From: Cryptomeria japonica
Lineage: Eukaryota; Streptophyta; Pinopsida; Cupressales; Cupressaceae
Length of the DNA stretch: 64,000 bases
Assembly (NCBI RefSeq): GCF_030272615.1
Contig: NC_081410.1
Location: forward strand, 286,563,957-286,627,956
Direction: 5' to 3'
Both the position numbers and the translations under genes were made by a program. Below, piece after piece: positions 23,330 to 34,517 of the stretch. The notes below the pieces were generated by a model. The model did not search any database, was not told the origin of the DNA, and saw only the letters and a program-made list of their open reading frames with translations. The stretch's first letter is position 1. Each line of letters starts with the position of its first letter.

Positions 23330-23750
23330 TAAAAAGCAAGAGACTAGTGTTGCCTTAAGTTTTATGAGAAGGATATTAACTAGAAGTTCAAGTTCCTTTG
23401 AGTATTTTCAGTTGTCCCCACCAAGAAGATAAGGGAGAGCTGCAAAGAGAACTTCTTCGTCAAAGAGATTTCAGTCTTCACCTCCGAAAAGAGGAGCCAA
23501 AGACAAGGGAGACCTGCAAAGAAATAAATCAATAGACATTCTGCCTCACCAATTTATAGGACCATAGTTCCAGCTGCAAGTACAGCTGTACCTATAGTTC
23601 ATGTAATCATAGTACCAGTCAAAACTACCCCAATGGAAAGATTGTATGCATTTGTACATTTTAATAAAGGTATTTCATTAAACCTTACCCTACATGATGA
23701 TGTTCATCTTGCAGCCTTGAAAAGCTTGTCGGATTTTACTGGAGAAGATC
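23330..23750 (+). pseudogene. Gypsy gag, 5' part (plus strand)
   Basis: This is the N-terminal part of a Ty3/Gypsy gag; the clear frame is from 23633 (HFNKGISLNLTLHDDVHL, then LSDFTGED). The corresponding segment in the minus-strand Gypsy has FNQGNPLNLTHYDDVPVAA. Upstream of 23633 the frame is broken. The gag stops abruptly at 23750, where element B is inserted, and resumes at 30591. If the 5-bp duplication (AGATC/AGATG) is counted once, the frame is continuous, so the insertion split an otherwise readable gag. Confidence 0.75.
23746..23750. repeat. target-site duplication, left of element B
   Basis: AGATC, paired with AGATG at 30591-30595. Confidence 0.7.
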
Positions 23751-24924
23751 TGTTAATCTTAAAGGATTCAGTTAATATTGAGAGGGGGGGTGAATTAGTA
23801 TTAACAACAATTTCAAACTTAAAATAGGATTCACCCAGTTAAGGGATTTAGATGATGAGCCCTATTAGGAGATTTGACCTATTAAGATCAACCTCGCAAG
23901 AGGATTTAACACTTAGATGTTAAGCTACCCAGTTAAGGGATTTACAATGAAAGGCTTGTTAGGACCTACCCAGTTAAGAGATTTTGTTGTTGTAACTGTT
24001 AGGATAACAACAATGAATGATCTGGGTATAGCACTTAAATGCTTGCTTGATCAAATCTAATTCTTGCTCCAAATCTGTTACACTCTTGTAGATCTCATAC
24101 TCTAGTTTGGCTTCACACTCTTCTCAAAAACCACCGACACTACAAACATCAATTGTACCAACCTAAATAACCTTCACAACTTAGTCGGTTACAAAACCCT
24201 AAGACTTACAACATTGATCATCATAGATCTCTTACAACTCATTACAAATCACCATTGATCATCATATGAATCGTTACAATCAATTACAACCATTGAATGA
24301 TCACAACATCTCAATCTGATACAAAGTCAAACCCTTAGAACACTCTTCTAAGTGCTTTGTTGTTTCCTAAGAAATTCCATCTTCAAACATGCCAATAAAT
24401 CATTCAAACACTTCGCGTGGTTTTTTCCATGTCATCACCAACATTGGAAGATGATGTAGATCATCACCAAACTAAAAATCATTAGCGGTTAAGAGAATTC
24501 TTTACCAGTCCTTAAACCCTTGCAAAAATATAACAGAAATCATAAACATGACTTCCAGTAACCAAAACATGATGCAGTTCTATTTAGATACATATTACAA
24601 TGATGCAAACTGACATTCCAAATGACAATGCCTCAATCATCACCAATCACCAGATCTAATCAAAACATTTCCTCATTTATCGATTAAGGTCCTAATTTAG
24701 AGTTTCTTTTTTCTTTACCAGTAAGGTCTATCCAGTAGACCAAAAAGACTAAGATGACAAAATACACCATAGTAAACATTAGCTGCCATAAATGACAACA
24801 CAAATAACTGATCAAAGTCATCCAATCATGCAATCTCAATCTTTTCATCACAATATCATCACAAACCGTCCTTTACCGATTCAGTCATCATCCTTCATCT
24901 GCATCAGTTATGAACAAGTCAACA
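23751..24924 (-). repeat. element B 3' LTR
   Basis: It begins TGTTAATCTTAAAGG and ends GTCAACA on the plus strand. Relative to the 5' LTR it lacks about 300 bp after position 23823 but keeps a block near 24180-24280 that the other copy has lost. Confidence 0.85.
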
Positions 24925-24936
24925 TTCTCCCCCTTT
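24925..24936 (-). other. element B polypurine tract
   Basis: TTCTCCCCCTTT on the plus strand directly beside the 3' LTR. A similar pyrimidine run (CTCCCCCTTTGACAATAATG) lies at about 25101-25120. Confidence 0.7.
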
Positions 24937-25369
24937 GGTATTGATGGCAATACCAACATAAACATCAACTAAAATCATGTTTCTTAGTTCTGAAACTTCT
25001 TTGTTTTACTTCACTCTTCTGTCGGTTCTTCTCTTCTCTTCTTCATTTCTTCTTCCCCTTTCTATTACATATCTCCTCCTCCTTAGGCTAATATATTTAT
25101 TCTCCCCCTTTGACAATAATGCCAAAGGTGCATATGCATCACCTATCATCAAATCTATTGTTGTTGTCTTCAACATCTCTACAAATCTCATCTAAGTTGT
25201 TCCCCCTACAGAGTAGCCACCATTTAATCAATCCACAGTGAGAAATATTCATTAAGCCCATGGGATTGATGCATATTTTGCATCTTATTTCTTCTTATGT
25301 AGGGGTATGACCCCTAATTTACCTCTGAGGTACTCAATGGCAGTCTTCCGCAATAATTTTGTGAAAATG

Positions 25370-25690
25370 TCTACTAGCTACTCTTTGCTTGTCACATACT
25401 CCATTATGAATTGTATTTCATGTATTGTCTCCCTTAGAAAGTGATATTTCAATTCTATGTGTTTAATTCTTGCATGTAATACATGATTTTTTGAAATATT
25501 AATTGCACTTGTATTGTCACAATAAATAGTTATTGGTTCAGACATATTAAGTTTAAAACCTTCTAACACATGTCTCATCCAGATTGCCTGTGTGCAACTC
25601 ATTGATGCTGCAACATACTCTATCTCTATTTTTGACTGTGATACACATGTTTTCTTCTTACTTTTCCAAGCAACCAATCTACCTCCAAGA
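25370..25690 (-). pseudogene. element B RNase H domain
   Basis: The Copia RNase H reads WKSKKKTCVSQSKIEIEYVA at its start (the acidic E of the SxxEAEY-type motif is kept). It then has the conserved core ITIYCDNTSAI, with its Asp, and the ending KHIELKYHFLRE. This is the usual C-terminal domain of Copia pol. The short stretch before 25690 and the preceding linker have stops. It would degrade the RNA of RNA:DNA hybrids during reverse transcription. Confidence 0.85.
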
Positions 25691-25821
25691 AGAAAACCTC
25701 CACCAGTAATGCTTTTCCAGTCATCAACATTGCCTACCTAATCTGTATCAGTAGACACTTCCAAAGAAAAATCATTTTTATAATGATACCATAGGCCATA
25801 ATCTATTATGCCTTTCAAGTA

Positions 25822-26920
25822 CTAGAATATCCTTTTCACCGCTACCAAGTGAGTCTCCTTGGGATCCTTCTGAAATCTAGCAACCAAACCAACAACATGT
25901 GCAATATCAAACCTACTATGAAGAACATAATGCAACTTACCAATCATGGACCTATATTCTTTTTCATCAACAGACGGTGAATAATCATGTTTAGACAATT
26001 TACAACCTGTCACCATCGAAGTACCAACCAGTTTACAATCCTTCATACCAAATGTTTTCAATACTTCCTTTACATACTTACTTTGATATATAAATATTCC
26101 ACCATCCAATTGCTGGACCTGCAACCCAATGAAAAAATTAATCTCATCAATTAGAGACATCTCAAATTCTTTCTTCATGTCCTCAACAAAAGCCATACAT
26201 AAATCATCATCACCTCCAAAAATTATATCATCTATAAATACTTCAGCTATCAACGCTCTATCTCCATCAGTCTTAAGATATATATTACTATCCTCACTGG
26301 TATGCTGTAATCCTATCTTGATTAGGTGTGCAAGAAATCTATCAAACCATTCTCTTGATGCCTACTTCAATCCATACAATACCTTATCTAACTTGCAAAC
26401 CATATCTTTATCCTCAGACAAAGAAAATCCATTTGGTTGTTCTATGTACACTTCTTCCTCAAGGATGCCATTAAGAAAAGCATATTTAACATCCATTTGG
26501 TAGACCTTAAAGCCTTTAAATGCAGCATAAGCAAGTAACATTCTTACTCCTACCAATATTTCCACCAGTGCAAAGGTTTCTCCATAATCTTCTCCTTATT
26601 CTTGTGCATAGCCTTTTCACACCAACCTTTCTTTATTCCTTACAACCTTACCATCTTTATTCAACTTGTTTCTAAAGTCCCATTTAGTGCTAATCACATT
26701 CTTGTCTTTCGGTTTGGGAACAAGTGTCCATGTCTTGTTCTTCTCTATTGGATCTAATTCCTCATTCATAGAATTAATACAATCATCATCCTTCAATGCC
26801 TCTCTTACTGTTTTAGGCTCATTAGTAGAAATGAAATAGGAGTTTTCTCTGGTTTTCCTTCTTGTTTGTACACCAACATTTTTATCTTCTATAATTTGTT
26901 CTTCTGAATGATTCATTCTG
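25822..26920 (-). pseudogene. element B reverse transcriptase
   Basis: Copia RT in its usual place after integrase. N-terminal markers are NEELDPIEKNKTWTLVPKP and KWDFRNKLNKDGKVVRNK. The palm region follows with YQMDVKYAFLNG, YIEQPNGF and LDKVLYGLK. The catalytic box is FIDDIIFGG (26253 onward), with both aspartates present. The C-terminal part has GLQVQQLDGGIFIYQSKYV and YRSMIGKLHYV. Stops near 26615, 26585, 26360 and after 25822 break the frame. In Copia this enzyme copies the element RNA inside the gag particle. Confidence 0.9.
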
Positions 26921-27027
26921 ACATATCTTGGTATTACAAGTTTTGGTGTTGTGCCTTCTGCTTCATGTTCTTCATGTTCTTCATCTCTTTCTTCATTTAC
27001 CAGTTGAGGTCCTATTCCTACATTTTC

Positions 27028-28110
27028 CTACTCATCATTCTTTTGTACTTTTGGTTCAATAAACACAAGTTTTTCTTCATCGTTCTCAGATTCAGATATG
27101 TTGGTCTTATCAAATTTCTCAGAGAGTTCATCTATCTTCACATTTGCACTCTCCATGATCCTTTTTGTTCTCTTGTTATAACATTTCAAATCCTTACTCT
27201 TTGTAGAGTAACCAAGAAAAATACCTTCATCACACTTTGCATCAAACTTTCCAGTGAAATCATCACGTTTAATGAAACATTTACTCCCAAATTTTTCAAA
27301 GTAACTTACATTAGGAGTCTTGACATGACATAATTCATAAGGTGTTTTTTTGTTACCTATCTTGACAAGTACCTGGTTCAAAGTGTAAATAACAGTGCTA
27401 ACTGCTTCTCTCCAAAACATTTTTGGTACTTCACTTTGAATCAACATGGTTCCAACAGCTTCAAAAATTGTTCTATTCATTCTCTTTGCTATCCCATCCT
27501 GTTGTGGAGTTCTAGGATCTGATAACTGCCTCTTGATTCCTTGTTCATCACAAAACTTCACAAACTCATCAGAAGTAAATTCTCCTCCCTCGTCAGATCT
27601 CAAACATTTCAAATTCTTCTCGGTTTCTTTCTCAACTAAAGCTTTGAATTCTTTGAATTTACTGAATGCCTCAGACTTTTCTCTTAGAAAAGCTACCCAC
27701 ACCATCTTGGAAAAATCCTCAGTGAAAATCATGAAATATCTATCACCAAAATAACTCTTAGTCCTCATAAGACCACAAAGATCAGTATGAACCAAATCTA
27801 GAATATTTTCTAAAGAGAAAGACTTACTCTGAAAAGATACATAAGTCATCTTACCCATCTGACAATCCTTACATAACACATTATTAGGTTTAACACGCTG
27901 GGAGAAACCTCTCACAATAATTGATTTACTAACCTTTATCAAATTGTCAAAATTAACATGACAAAACCTCTTGTTCCATAACCAGCTATCTTCCATCTTT
28001 GCCACCAAACAACTATTCACATTAGTATTCAAATGAAATAAATTACCTCTTGTCTTCTTTCTAGTAGCAATCAATTCTCCATTACTTCCAAGAATCCTGC
28101 ACACTCAACT
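27028..28110 (-). pseudogene. element B integrase
   Basis: The longest open stretch in the window, 358 codons. The zinc-binding N-terminus is damaged: WNKRFCHVNF has Asn where the first His of HHCC belongs, while CKDCQMGK keeps both Cys. The catalytic core has DLVHTDLCG (first Asp) and LRSDEGGEF (second Asp). The segment that should carry the catalytic Glu reads DGIAKRMNRT, Lys in place of Glu. Then follow MFWREAVSTVIYTLNQ and the C-terminal KCFIKRD ... DEGIFLGYS. A long open frame with a lost catalytic Glu indicates an enzyme dead by missense change. Confidence 0.9.
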
Positions 28111-28239
28111 TTTAAATTCTAGAAGATATCCCTTATCATTTAATTGACCAACACTCAAAAGGCTATGTTTTAATCCATCAACCCAAAAGACATCATCTCC
28201 ATTACTTTTTCCATTAATGAAATAGTTCCTTCACCTTTA

Positions 28240-28490
28240 ACCATGCAGGGTGAGTTGTTACCAAACCTTACCACACCGCCATCAAATTATTCAAGGGATA
28301 AGAACTTGTTTCTATCATCGATCATGTGGTGTGAGCAACCACTATCTATTACCCATTCATCACTACTATCCATGTGAGACACCAATGCCTTTTCATCAGT
28401 CAAATCTTCCTTCATAGCAACAAACACTATCTCCTCATTGTCATCTTCTTCTGATTCTTCAACAGTCACACCTTCATCCACTACAACATA
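28240..28490 (-). pseudogene. element B protease
   Basis: Copia aspartic protease with WVIDSGCSHHM, the catalytic DSG intact, in an open frame 28481-28287 preceded by an acidic linker. The frame is interrupted by stops between 28287 and 28104, where the flap region should link to integrase. It would cleave the gag-pol polyprotein. Confidence 0.85.
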
Positions 28491-28499
28491 AAAATGTTT

Positions 28500-29408
28500 C
28501 TATCCTTGTCCTTTAAATTTCTTGAACTTTTCCTTTATATCACCATTAGGACAATTTGTAGAAATGTGTCCAATCTTATTGTAGGAAAAACACTTCAAAG
28601 GTAATTTACCTTTATACTTACCAGTGCCTCTAGGAAATCTTTTAGCCAATAGTGCCTCAAGTTCCATCAAATGATCTTCAATATCATCCTCACCTCTGCT
28701 ACCGCCATGACTAGACCTGCAGTCATGATTATGAAAAACATCATTTCCTTTTCTAACAGATGTACTGGTTACAAAAGCTTTAAAAGAAGATTCAGACAAT
28801 TTTGAAACACTATTATCAAAGTTGTTTAACTCAAATGCAGTCGACTTTCCAATAAGAGAATCAACAATGACTTTATCTTTAGAAATAGATCTCAGTTCTT
28901 GAATTGCAAAAACTCTAATAGCATATTGTGGTAGGAGAGTTCTAAGCATTTTACTAACAACAACATCATCATCAATCTTAACTCTATCACTCTTAATACC
29001 ACCTACAACTTATTTAATCCTTTGATCATATTATGCAATGTTCTCACCATCAACCATTTTCATGTCATCAAATTTTCCTCTTAATCTTTCTTCTTTTTCT
29101 ATTTGTACATGTTTATCTCCTCCATAAATCAATTCTAATTTCTCCCATACCTTAAATGTAGTTTATAATCCATGAACATCTACATACTCAAAATTGGATA
29201 AATTACTTACAATTTCTTCCAAGGCTTGAATGTTTTCTTGTTGTTCTTTAAGCTTATCCGGTGTCAAGGGGCTAGTTGTAGGAACAACATACCTGTTTAT
29301 CACATGATTGTAATACTGAGCACCCAATCCTTTAATGTATATCTTCATCCGGTCTTTCCATGTCTGATAGTTGTCCTTGGTAAAATTGGGACCCTCCTTC
29401 TTAATCAT
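28500..29408 (-). pseudogene. element B gag
   Basis: The gag begins a few dozen bases inside the primer site (FTKDNYQTWKDRMKIYIKGL, typical of Copia gag) and ends in a nucleocapsid with CFSYNKIGHISTNC, a CX2CX4HX4C knuckle whose second Cys is now Tyr. Between them is an SNLSNFEYVDVHGL helix, matched by the gag of element C (ADAEYVDVHGLE-like). Stops at about 29163 and 29010 split it. Gag forms the particle that packages the RNA. Confidence 0.85.
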
Positions 29409-29464
29409 ATTTCTTCAAGATCTTTCCCTCAAGTTGTTAAGCTTTCTGGACATAGAGAACCAAT

Positions 29465-29476
29465 GCTCTGATACCA
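29465..29476 (-). other. element B primer-binding site
   Basis: GCTCTGATACCA on the plus strand, an exact complement of TGGTATCAGAGC, two bases inside the 5' LTR. Confidence 0.9.
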
Positions 29477-29478
29477 AT

Positions 29479-30590
29479 TGTTAATCTTAGAGGATCTGGT
29501 TAATATTGAGAGGGGGGGTGAAATAGTAGTAACAACAATTTCAAACTTAAAACTTGAACTTACAAAACTTCACCAAATCAATCATAAATCAGTAATAAAA
29601 TCTTTACCATTACTGTTAATTACTGATAACCAACTGTTAAACCAGTTTATCAAAACTACTCATCAAGTGTTCATCAACATGTATAAAATGAAAGTAAAAT
29701 ATAACAACACATAAAAACATTCACTATATGAACACCATGTTTTTCACGTGGAAACCCAAATAGGGAAAAACCACAATGGGAATTGGTACACACAAAAATT
29801 GTGCACTCTTTCAGAATGCACCCTGTTAGGAGCCTAGCCCGGTTAGAAGCTTACAAAGATGCCCTGTTAGGAGTCACCCGGTTAAGGGATTTAAATGATG
29901 AGCCCTTTTAGGAGCTTTGACCTGTTAGGATCAACCTCGCAAGAGGATTTAACACTCAGATGTTGAGCTAACTAGTTAAGAGATTTATAATGAAAGGCCT
30001 GTTAGGACCTACCCAGTTAAGGGATTTTGTTGCTGCAACTATTAGGATAATAGTAGTGAATAATCTGAGTATAGCACTTAATTACTTGCTTGATCAGATC
30101 CAATTATCACTCCAAATCTGCTACACTCTTGCAGATCTCATTGTTTGGTTCGACTTCACACTCTTCTCAAAAACCACTAACACTACAAACATCAACTGTA
30201 CTGACCTAAATAACCTTCACAACTTACAACTCATTGATCATCATATGGATCATTACAATCAATTACAAATCAATAACATTCCAAACAACAACACTTCAAT
30301 CATCACCAATTGCCAGATCTAATCAAAACATTTCCTCATTTACCAGTTAAGGTCCTAATTCTCAGTTTCATGTTTCTTTACCGGTAAGGTCTTTCCAGTA
30401 GACCAAAAAGACTAAGATGACAAAATACAACATAGTAAACATCAGTTTCCATCAATGACAACACAAATAACTAATCAAATTCAACCAATCATGCAATCTC
30501 AATCTCTTCATCACAATGTCATCACAAATAGTCCTTTACTGGTTTAGTCATCATTCTTCATCTGCATCAGTTATGACAAGCATGCCAACA
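29479..30590 (-). repeat. element B 5' LTR
   Basis: TGTTAATCTTAGAGG to GCCAACA on the plus strand; TG...CA ends on the element strand. It contains the conserved GGAAACCC ... AAAACCAC module at about 29749-29780. A reiterated block (29815-30020) alternates CCTGTTAGGA and CCGGTTAAGGGATT about every 30 bp. Confidence 0.88.
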
Positions 30591-30595
30591 AGATG
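30591..30595. repeat. target-site duplication, right of element B
   Basis: AGATG, paired with AGATC at 23746-23750. Gag resumes in frame here. Confidence 0.7.
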
Positions 30596-31830
30596 AAACT
30601 ACTTTCAAGCACATTAGAGATGTGGCTACTCTCTGCAATGTTCATCATGTTACTATAGAGAATGTAGCTCTCAAATTACTTGCAACATCGTTGAAAGGGA
30701 AAGCTCTACGGTAGTTCAAGAGCTTGGTAGTGGGCTCAATTGACACATGGGACCAACTTGGTGATGCACTAAGTAAGTTTTTTGAAGACAAGTCAAGTCA
30801 TTTCTCTCTCGTCGAGCAATTGACTACTATTAAAAGAGATCCTCTAGAACAAATGACTGATTTTAATACCCATTTTCAAAAAACATGGCATAGAATTCCT
30901 ATCACAGTAAGGCATTCTAAAGACCATGCTTTTGTTTATTATTTGAAGAGTCTAAAAAGTGATATTTTTAGTAATGATACAATCTATGAGAGGTACCTTG
31001 CTTCTCCAAGCTTTTGGTATTGTTGTCAGGAAAAAAATAGTCTTATCTAGGCATGAAAGATATCCCCTAGGCCACCTATGCCCATTTTCTTAGACATTAA
31101 ACCTAATATGCCTCTACAAATGCCAACTCTTGCCCCTTTTCCTATTGTTCCAACATTACTGGTTGTTGCCAATCATGAAGCATCTATTGCAGATCCTTCT
31201 CAGGAGTTACAGGAGATTAAGAGCAGTCACCAAAAAATTGAGAGCTTCTTGCAAACTTTGGGGAATGAGTTGGTGAATATAAAGAAGCAACAATTTTAGA
31301 GCAGACAACCCTACTAGTAGAATCAGAACCAAGGAGGAAGCCAACCCTATCAAAATCAAGGTCAACAATACCAGGGGAATAGGAAACCTTAGGAAGGTGC
31401 TAGACCAAACTTAAATCAATGGCCTTTTCACACTTATAATCCAATACCTCTTAATGCGGTTAGAGATATGGTGCCTACTCAAAACAACCTTGTAGCTGAT
31501 TATGAGTGGTGATATCCTTGCAACCAGCCTCATAATCAGGGTACCTATTCAAATGGGGTCATCAACCAAGCATTGATGGTTCATAATGTTTCTAGTTCGC
31601 AGCCTAGTGTACCAAGTAATGGAGCTGAACAACAACAAGATTTACCCCCAACTGATGCTTCTTTCTTAAATTGGCAAGGTGAGGAATATTGTGGAGTGCG
31701 TAGGGATGATTCCTTAGTTGCAACAAATACAAGAGCTAATAAGAGAGATTTAGAGATTGAGCAATCAGTAGAAAATAAAGGCAAAGAAGATTTAGCTGCA
31801 AGACCATCTATTTCCCAAACCCCTCATATT
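30591..31830 (+). pseudogene. Gypsy gag, 3' part (plus strand)
   Basis: Gag resumes after element B with TTFKHIRDVATLCNVHHVT and then WDQLGDALSKFFEDKSS and FNTHFQKTWHRIP, the retrotransposon gag fold typical of Ty3/Gypsy. It continues to a Pro-rich linker (about 31080-31160) and a Gln/Asn-rich tail. There is no clear zinc knuckle. NWQGEEYCGVRRDD at about 31670-31710 is shared with the minus-strand Gypsy (NWQGEEFCGV). Stops occur at 31051, 31300 and other points. Confidence 0.8.
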
Positions 31831-32813
31831 TAGAAAAAGAGCCATCAAAGTATTGTCAAGGAGCAGTTGCAATTGCAAGAGGACCTTGTTGTTGTTAAGA
31901 CTCATCTTAAAGGTAACTATTGTTTTACCTTTCAATATTGTAGAAAATATGAAAAAGATGAATAGTACAATGAGAATGTGGGATTCTTTAGCTATTTCGG
32001 GTCAGGCTAACTTGTTGCAATCATCTTTATTAGAAAGAGAGTTTCCCAGCAATACGGTGAATGACCCTCCCAAGAATATCCTTACAAATGCATCCCAGGA
32101 CAACAACAAACCATTAGGAAAGGAGGTTAACCCCCCCCCCCCCCCCCCCCCATTTTATGTATCTTAGATTATAGGGGATACATTGGTTCATAATTGTATG
32201 GTTGATAGTGGAGCCACAAGTTCAGTCATGCCTAGACATTTTAGCAGACCAATTACGACTGGAATATCAGCCACTTGAAAAGGGAGTGGTGTAGCTTGAT
32301 GGTTCAATTGTCAGTACAATAGGTGTTACCAAGGGTGTATGCCTTACCCTTCATGCTTGCCCTAACTTTTCCATTTTCCAAGATATCTTTGTCATTGATC
32401 TCCCTCATTATTTTTCCTTGTGTCTATCAAGAGATTTTACTACCAAAATAGGAGGTTATTTGTCATCAGACTGGTCGCACATGTTGTTCAAAACCAGATA
32501 TGGAAGAAAGGTGACAATTAAGTCTTAATTTCTTGCAAAGGATCACATTGAACCATATGTACCTAGTGCTATTAATGCCAATTGTGTTGTGTTTGATCAT
32601 GATAAACATATCATAGTCCAAGAGCCAGATACCCGAACCAATAACATTCTAGACATCCTATTGGACGAATGGGCAGTGAAAAATGCTCATGATAGTCAGA
32701 ACAATAATATTGAGGGGGCTGGTTTGGGGGTATATATGTTGCATGAACCTGATTCAATAATGCCAAATCTTGTAAAGGAATCAGGAGAGAGGTCTAATTA
32801 GTAGAATGAGGTA
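31831..32813 (+). pseudogene. Gypsy protease region (plus strand)
   Basis: Retropepsin-like aspartic protease with MVDSGATSSVMP at 32198-32233; the DSG triad is intact. It is followed by a hydrophobic region with LPHYFSLCLSRDF and WSHMLFKTRYGRKV that parallels the minus-strand copy at 35600-35700. A run of about 20 C (32131-32150) falls in the proline codons just before the protease. A frame change is needed after 32160. The segment 32589-32801 is an acidic linker to the RNase H-like domain. Confidence 0.8.
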
Positions 32814-33190
32814 TGGAAGATATACTTTGATGGATCCAGAAGCAAGAATGGAGCTAGTGGGGGTTCAATGTTGATTTCCCCACAGGGTGATTAGTATTAT
32901 TCATCTTTCCATTTTTATTTTTCCTATACTAATAACATTGCTGAATATGAAGGTTTAATTGAAAGCTTGGAATGGGAAAGAAGAAGAGGAATTTGCTGCC
33001 TTTAGGTGTTTGGTGACAATGAGCTAAATTTAAATCAAGTGAGAGGTCTTCATGTTACAAAGAATGATGTGATGAAGTCCTATAAGATTAGGGTGTGAGA
33101 TATAATAGAGGGGTTTGAAGCTTTCAATTTGATTTTCATACCAAGAAAGGAAAATCAGTATGTTGATAGATTAGCAGCTGTGGGTGCTCA
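32814..33190 (+). pseudogene. RNase H-like domain placed before RT (plus-strand Gypsy)
   Basis: A stretch of about 120 codons with the RNase H fold signature: YFDGSR (Asp at 32829-32831), TNNIAEYEG (32940 region), FGDNEL (Asp at 33015-33017) and YVDRLAA (Asp at 33165-33167). All four acidic positions lie in one frame, interrupted only by two stops (TAG after CCL and TGA after KIRV). The sequence type is that of the extra or archaeal-like RNase H found in plant Tat-group Gypsy elements. In those, as I know them, it follows RT and the ordinary RNase H. Here it precedes RT. The minus-strand Gypsy shows the same order at 34870-35266. Confidence 0.75.
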
Positions 33191-33649
33191 ATTTGATATC
33201 CCTAATGAGATGAATAAAGAAAAGGTACAACAACATGTAAAGGTTGTTGTTAGACCCTCAATTCCTAATAATAATACTAACTAGCAAGTTTTTGATAGTG
33301 ATGAGAAAATTCTAAGTTTCTTGTTGTAAGAGGATGTTTTTGCAGTTACAAGTTAGGAGAATCTCAAGAAGCAATATGATGAGGAGATCATTCATCTGAA
33401 GAATAATAAGTTTCCCAAGGGGTTGGTCACCCTGGAATCTATCTTTAGCTGTGATGATCAACTTAAAAAGAATAAAACCAGCATGTTGGTCAAGGAGGAA
33501 CAATATGAGAAGCTTGAGATTTTCAAAAGTAAGCTTCTTAAGATTGGTAAAGTTTGTTCTCAAGAGGAAAAGAAAGCTTTCATTCAGTTATTTCATAAAT
33601 TTAATGATGTGTTTCCCTAGGAGTATAGTGACCTGAAGGGTTTTAACCC
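33191..33649 (+). pseudogene. linker between RNase H-like domain and RT (plus-strand Gypsy)
   Basis: A coding linker with conserved KVVVRPSIP, KFPKGLVTLE and MLVKEEQYEKLEIFK, then FIQLFHKFNDVFP, which is the usual entry to Gypsy RT. The same series is present in the minus copy (34513-34870), so it belongs to the element and is not insertion debris. It contains stops at about 33284 and 33620. Confidence 0.7.
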
Positions 33650-34512
33650 ATAATTGGCCCAACACACTATAAAATTAGAGCCAAATGCTAAGCCTATAAG
33701 GCAGAAAAAAAGGCCTATCAACCCAAGGTTAGAACCCCTTATACAAAAAGAGTTAAGTAATTTGGTAGAGAGTAATATCATCTTCCCTATCAAGCACACT
33801 TCATGGGTTTCAAACCTTGTTCCTGTAAGGAAAAATAATGGGGATTTAAGGCTTTGTGTTTATTTTAGGGATTTGAATAGGGATTCGTTAAAAGAATGCC
33901 ATCCTTTGCCATCTATGAAACAAATTTTGCAATTTTTTCAGGTTTTGATCATTTTTCTTTGCTGGATGGGTATTCTGGTTATAACCAGATTTTAGTAAAG
34001 GATGAGGATAAATTTAAAACAACCTTTACTATAAAGTGGGGTACCATGGCTTATAGAAAGATGCCTTTTGGCTTATCAAATATTGGGGAAACCTTTTAGA
34101 AAGCCATGTATATGGCCTTTGATAACTTGATGTACAAATTTGTGCTTGTATACCTTGATGATATTATTGTTTATTCTAAGGAAGCAAAAGATCATATCAG
34201 TCATTTGAGGCAAATATTTGAAAGGTGCAGAGAGTTTGGAATATCCCTTAATCCAAAAAAATATGTTGTTGTTATGCATCTACATAGTGTCCAAGCAAGG
34301 AACCATTTATGATCCGGAGAGAGTTCAAGCAATTTTAGAGCTGCCTTTGCCTCGTCATAAAAAAGGACTTCAAAGTTTCATAGGAAGAATTATTTTTGCA
34401 AGTAGGCTTATGCCTGATATTGCTAACCTTTTAAAACCTCTAACTACTATGTTAAAGAAAAATACAGTTTTTAGCTGGACCAGAGGAGCAGTTTTCAAGC
34501 TATCAATCAGTT
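33650..34512 (+). pseudogene. Gypsy reverse transcriptase and start of RNase H (plus strand)
   Basis: Ty3/Gypsy RT, with HTIKLEPNAKPIRQKKRPIN at the start, then SNLVPVRKNNGDLRLCV, FSLLDGYSGYNQI, TMAYRKMPFGLSN and the catalytic FVLVYLDDIIVYS (YLDD at 34151-34162). After RT come a connection stretch and FSWT with SSFQAINQ in another frame, the start of the ordinary RNase H. It then ends abruptly at about 34512, where sequence of an inverted Gypsy begins. Frame changes occur near 33935, 34100 and 34280. Integrase and the 3' LTR of this element are missing. Confidence 0.88.
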
Positions 34513-34517
34513 GTACA
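34508..34517. other. tail-to-tail junction of two Gypsy elements
   Basis: To the left, plus-strand sequence still codes the start of RNase H (SSFQAINQ). To the right, minus-strand sequence codes the linker before RT (LKLGKVCTT, against LLKIGKVCSQ in the plus copy). No LTR, duplication or filler separates them. The plus element lacks everything after RT, and the minus element lacks everything from RT on. Confidence 0.75.

Larger units (their letters stand above)
23751..30590 (-). mobile_element. element B: complete Copia retrotransposon, decayed
   Basis: A 6.8-kb Ty1/Copia element in minus orientation. In its own 5' to 3' order it has: LTR 29479-30590, initiator-Met primer site 29465-29476, gag 29408-28500, protease, integrase, reverse transcriptase, RNase H 25677-25378, purine tract, and LTR 23751-24924. 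LTR ends are TG...CA. The domain order GAG-PR-IN-RT-RH is standard Copia. Stops interrupt gag, PR-IN, RT and RH, and key residues are altered, so it cannot be autonomous. It is inserted in the gag of the plus-strand Gypsy and is therefore younger than that element. Confidence 0.9.

Noticed and set aside
26908-27333. 141-codon plus-strand frame
   Set aside because: Antisense shadow of the element B integrase end and linker.
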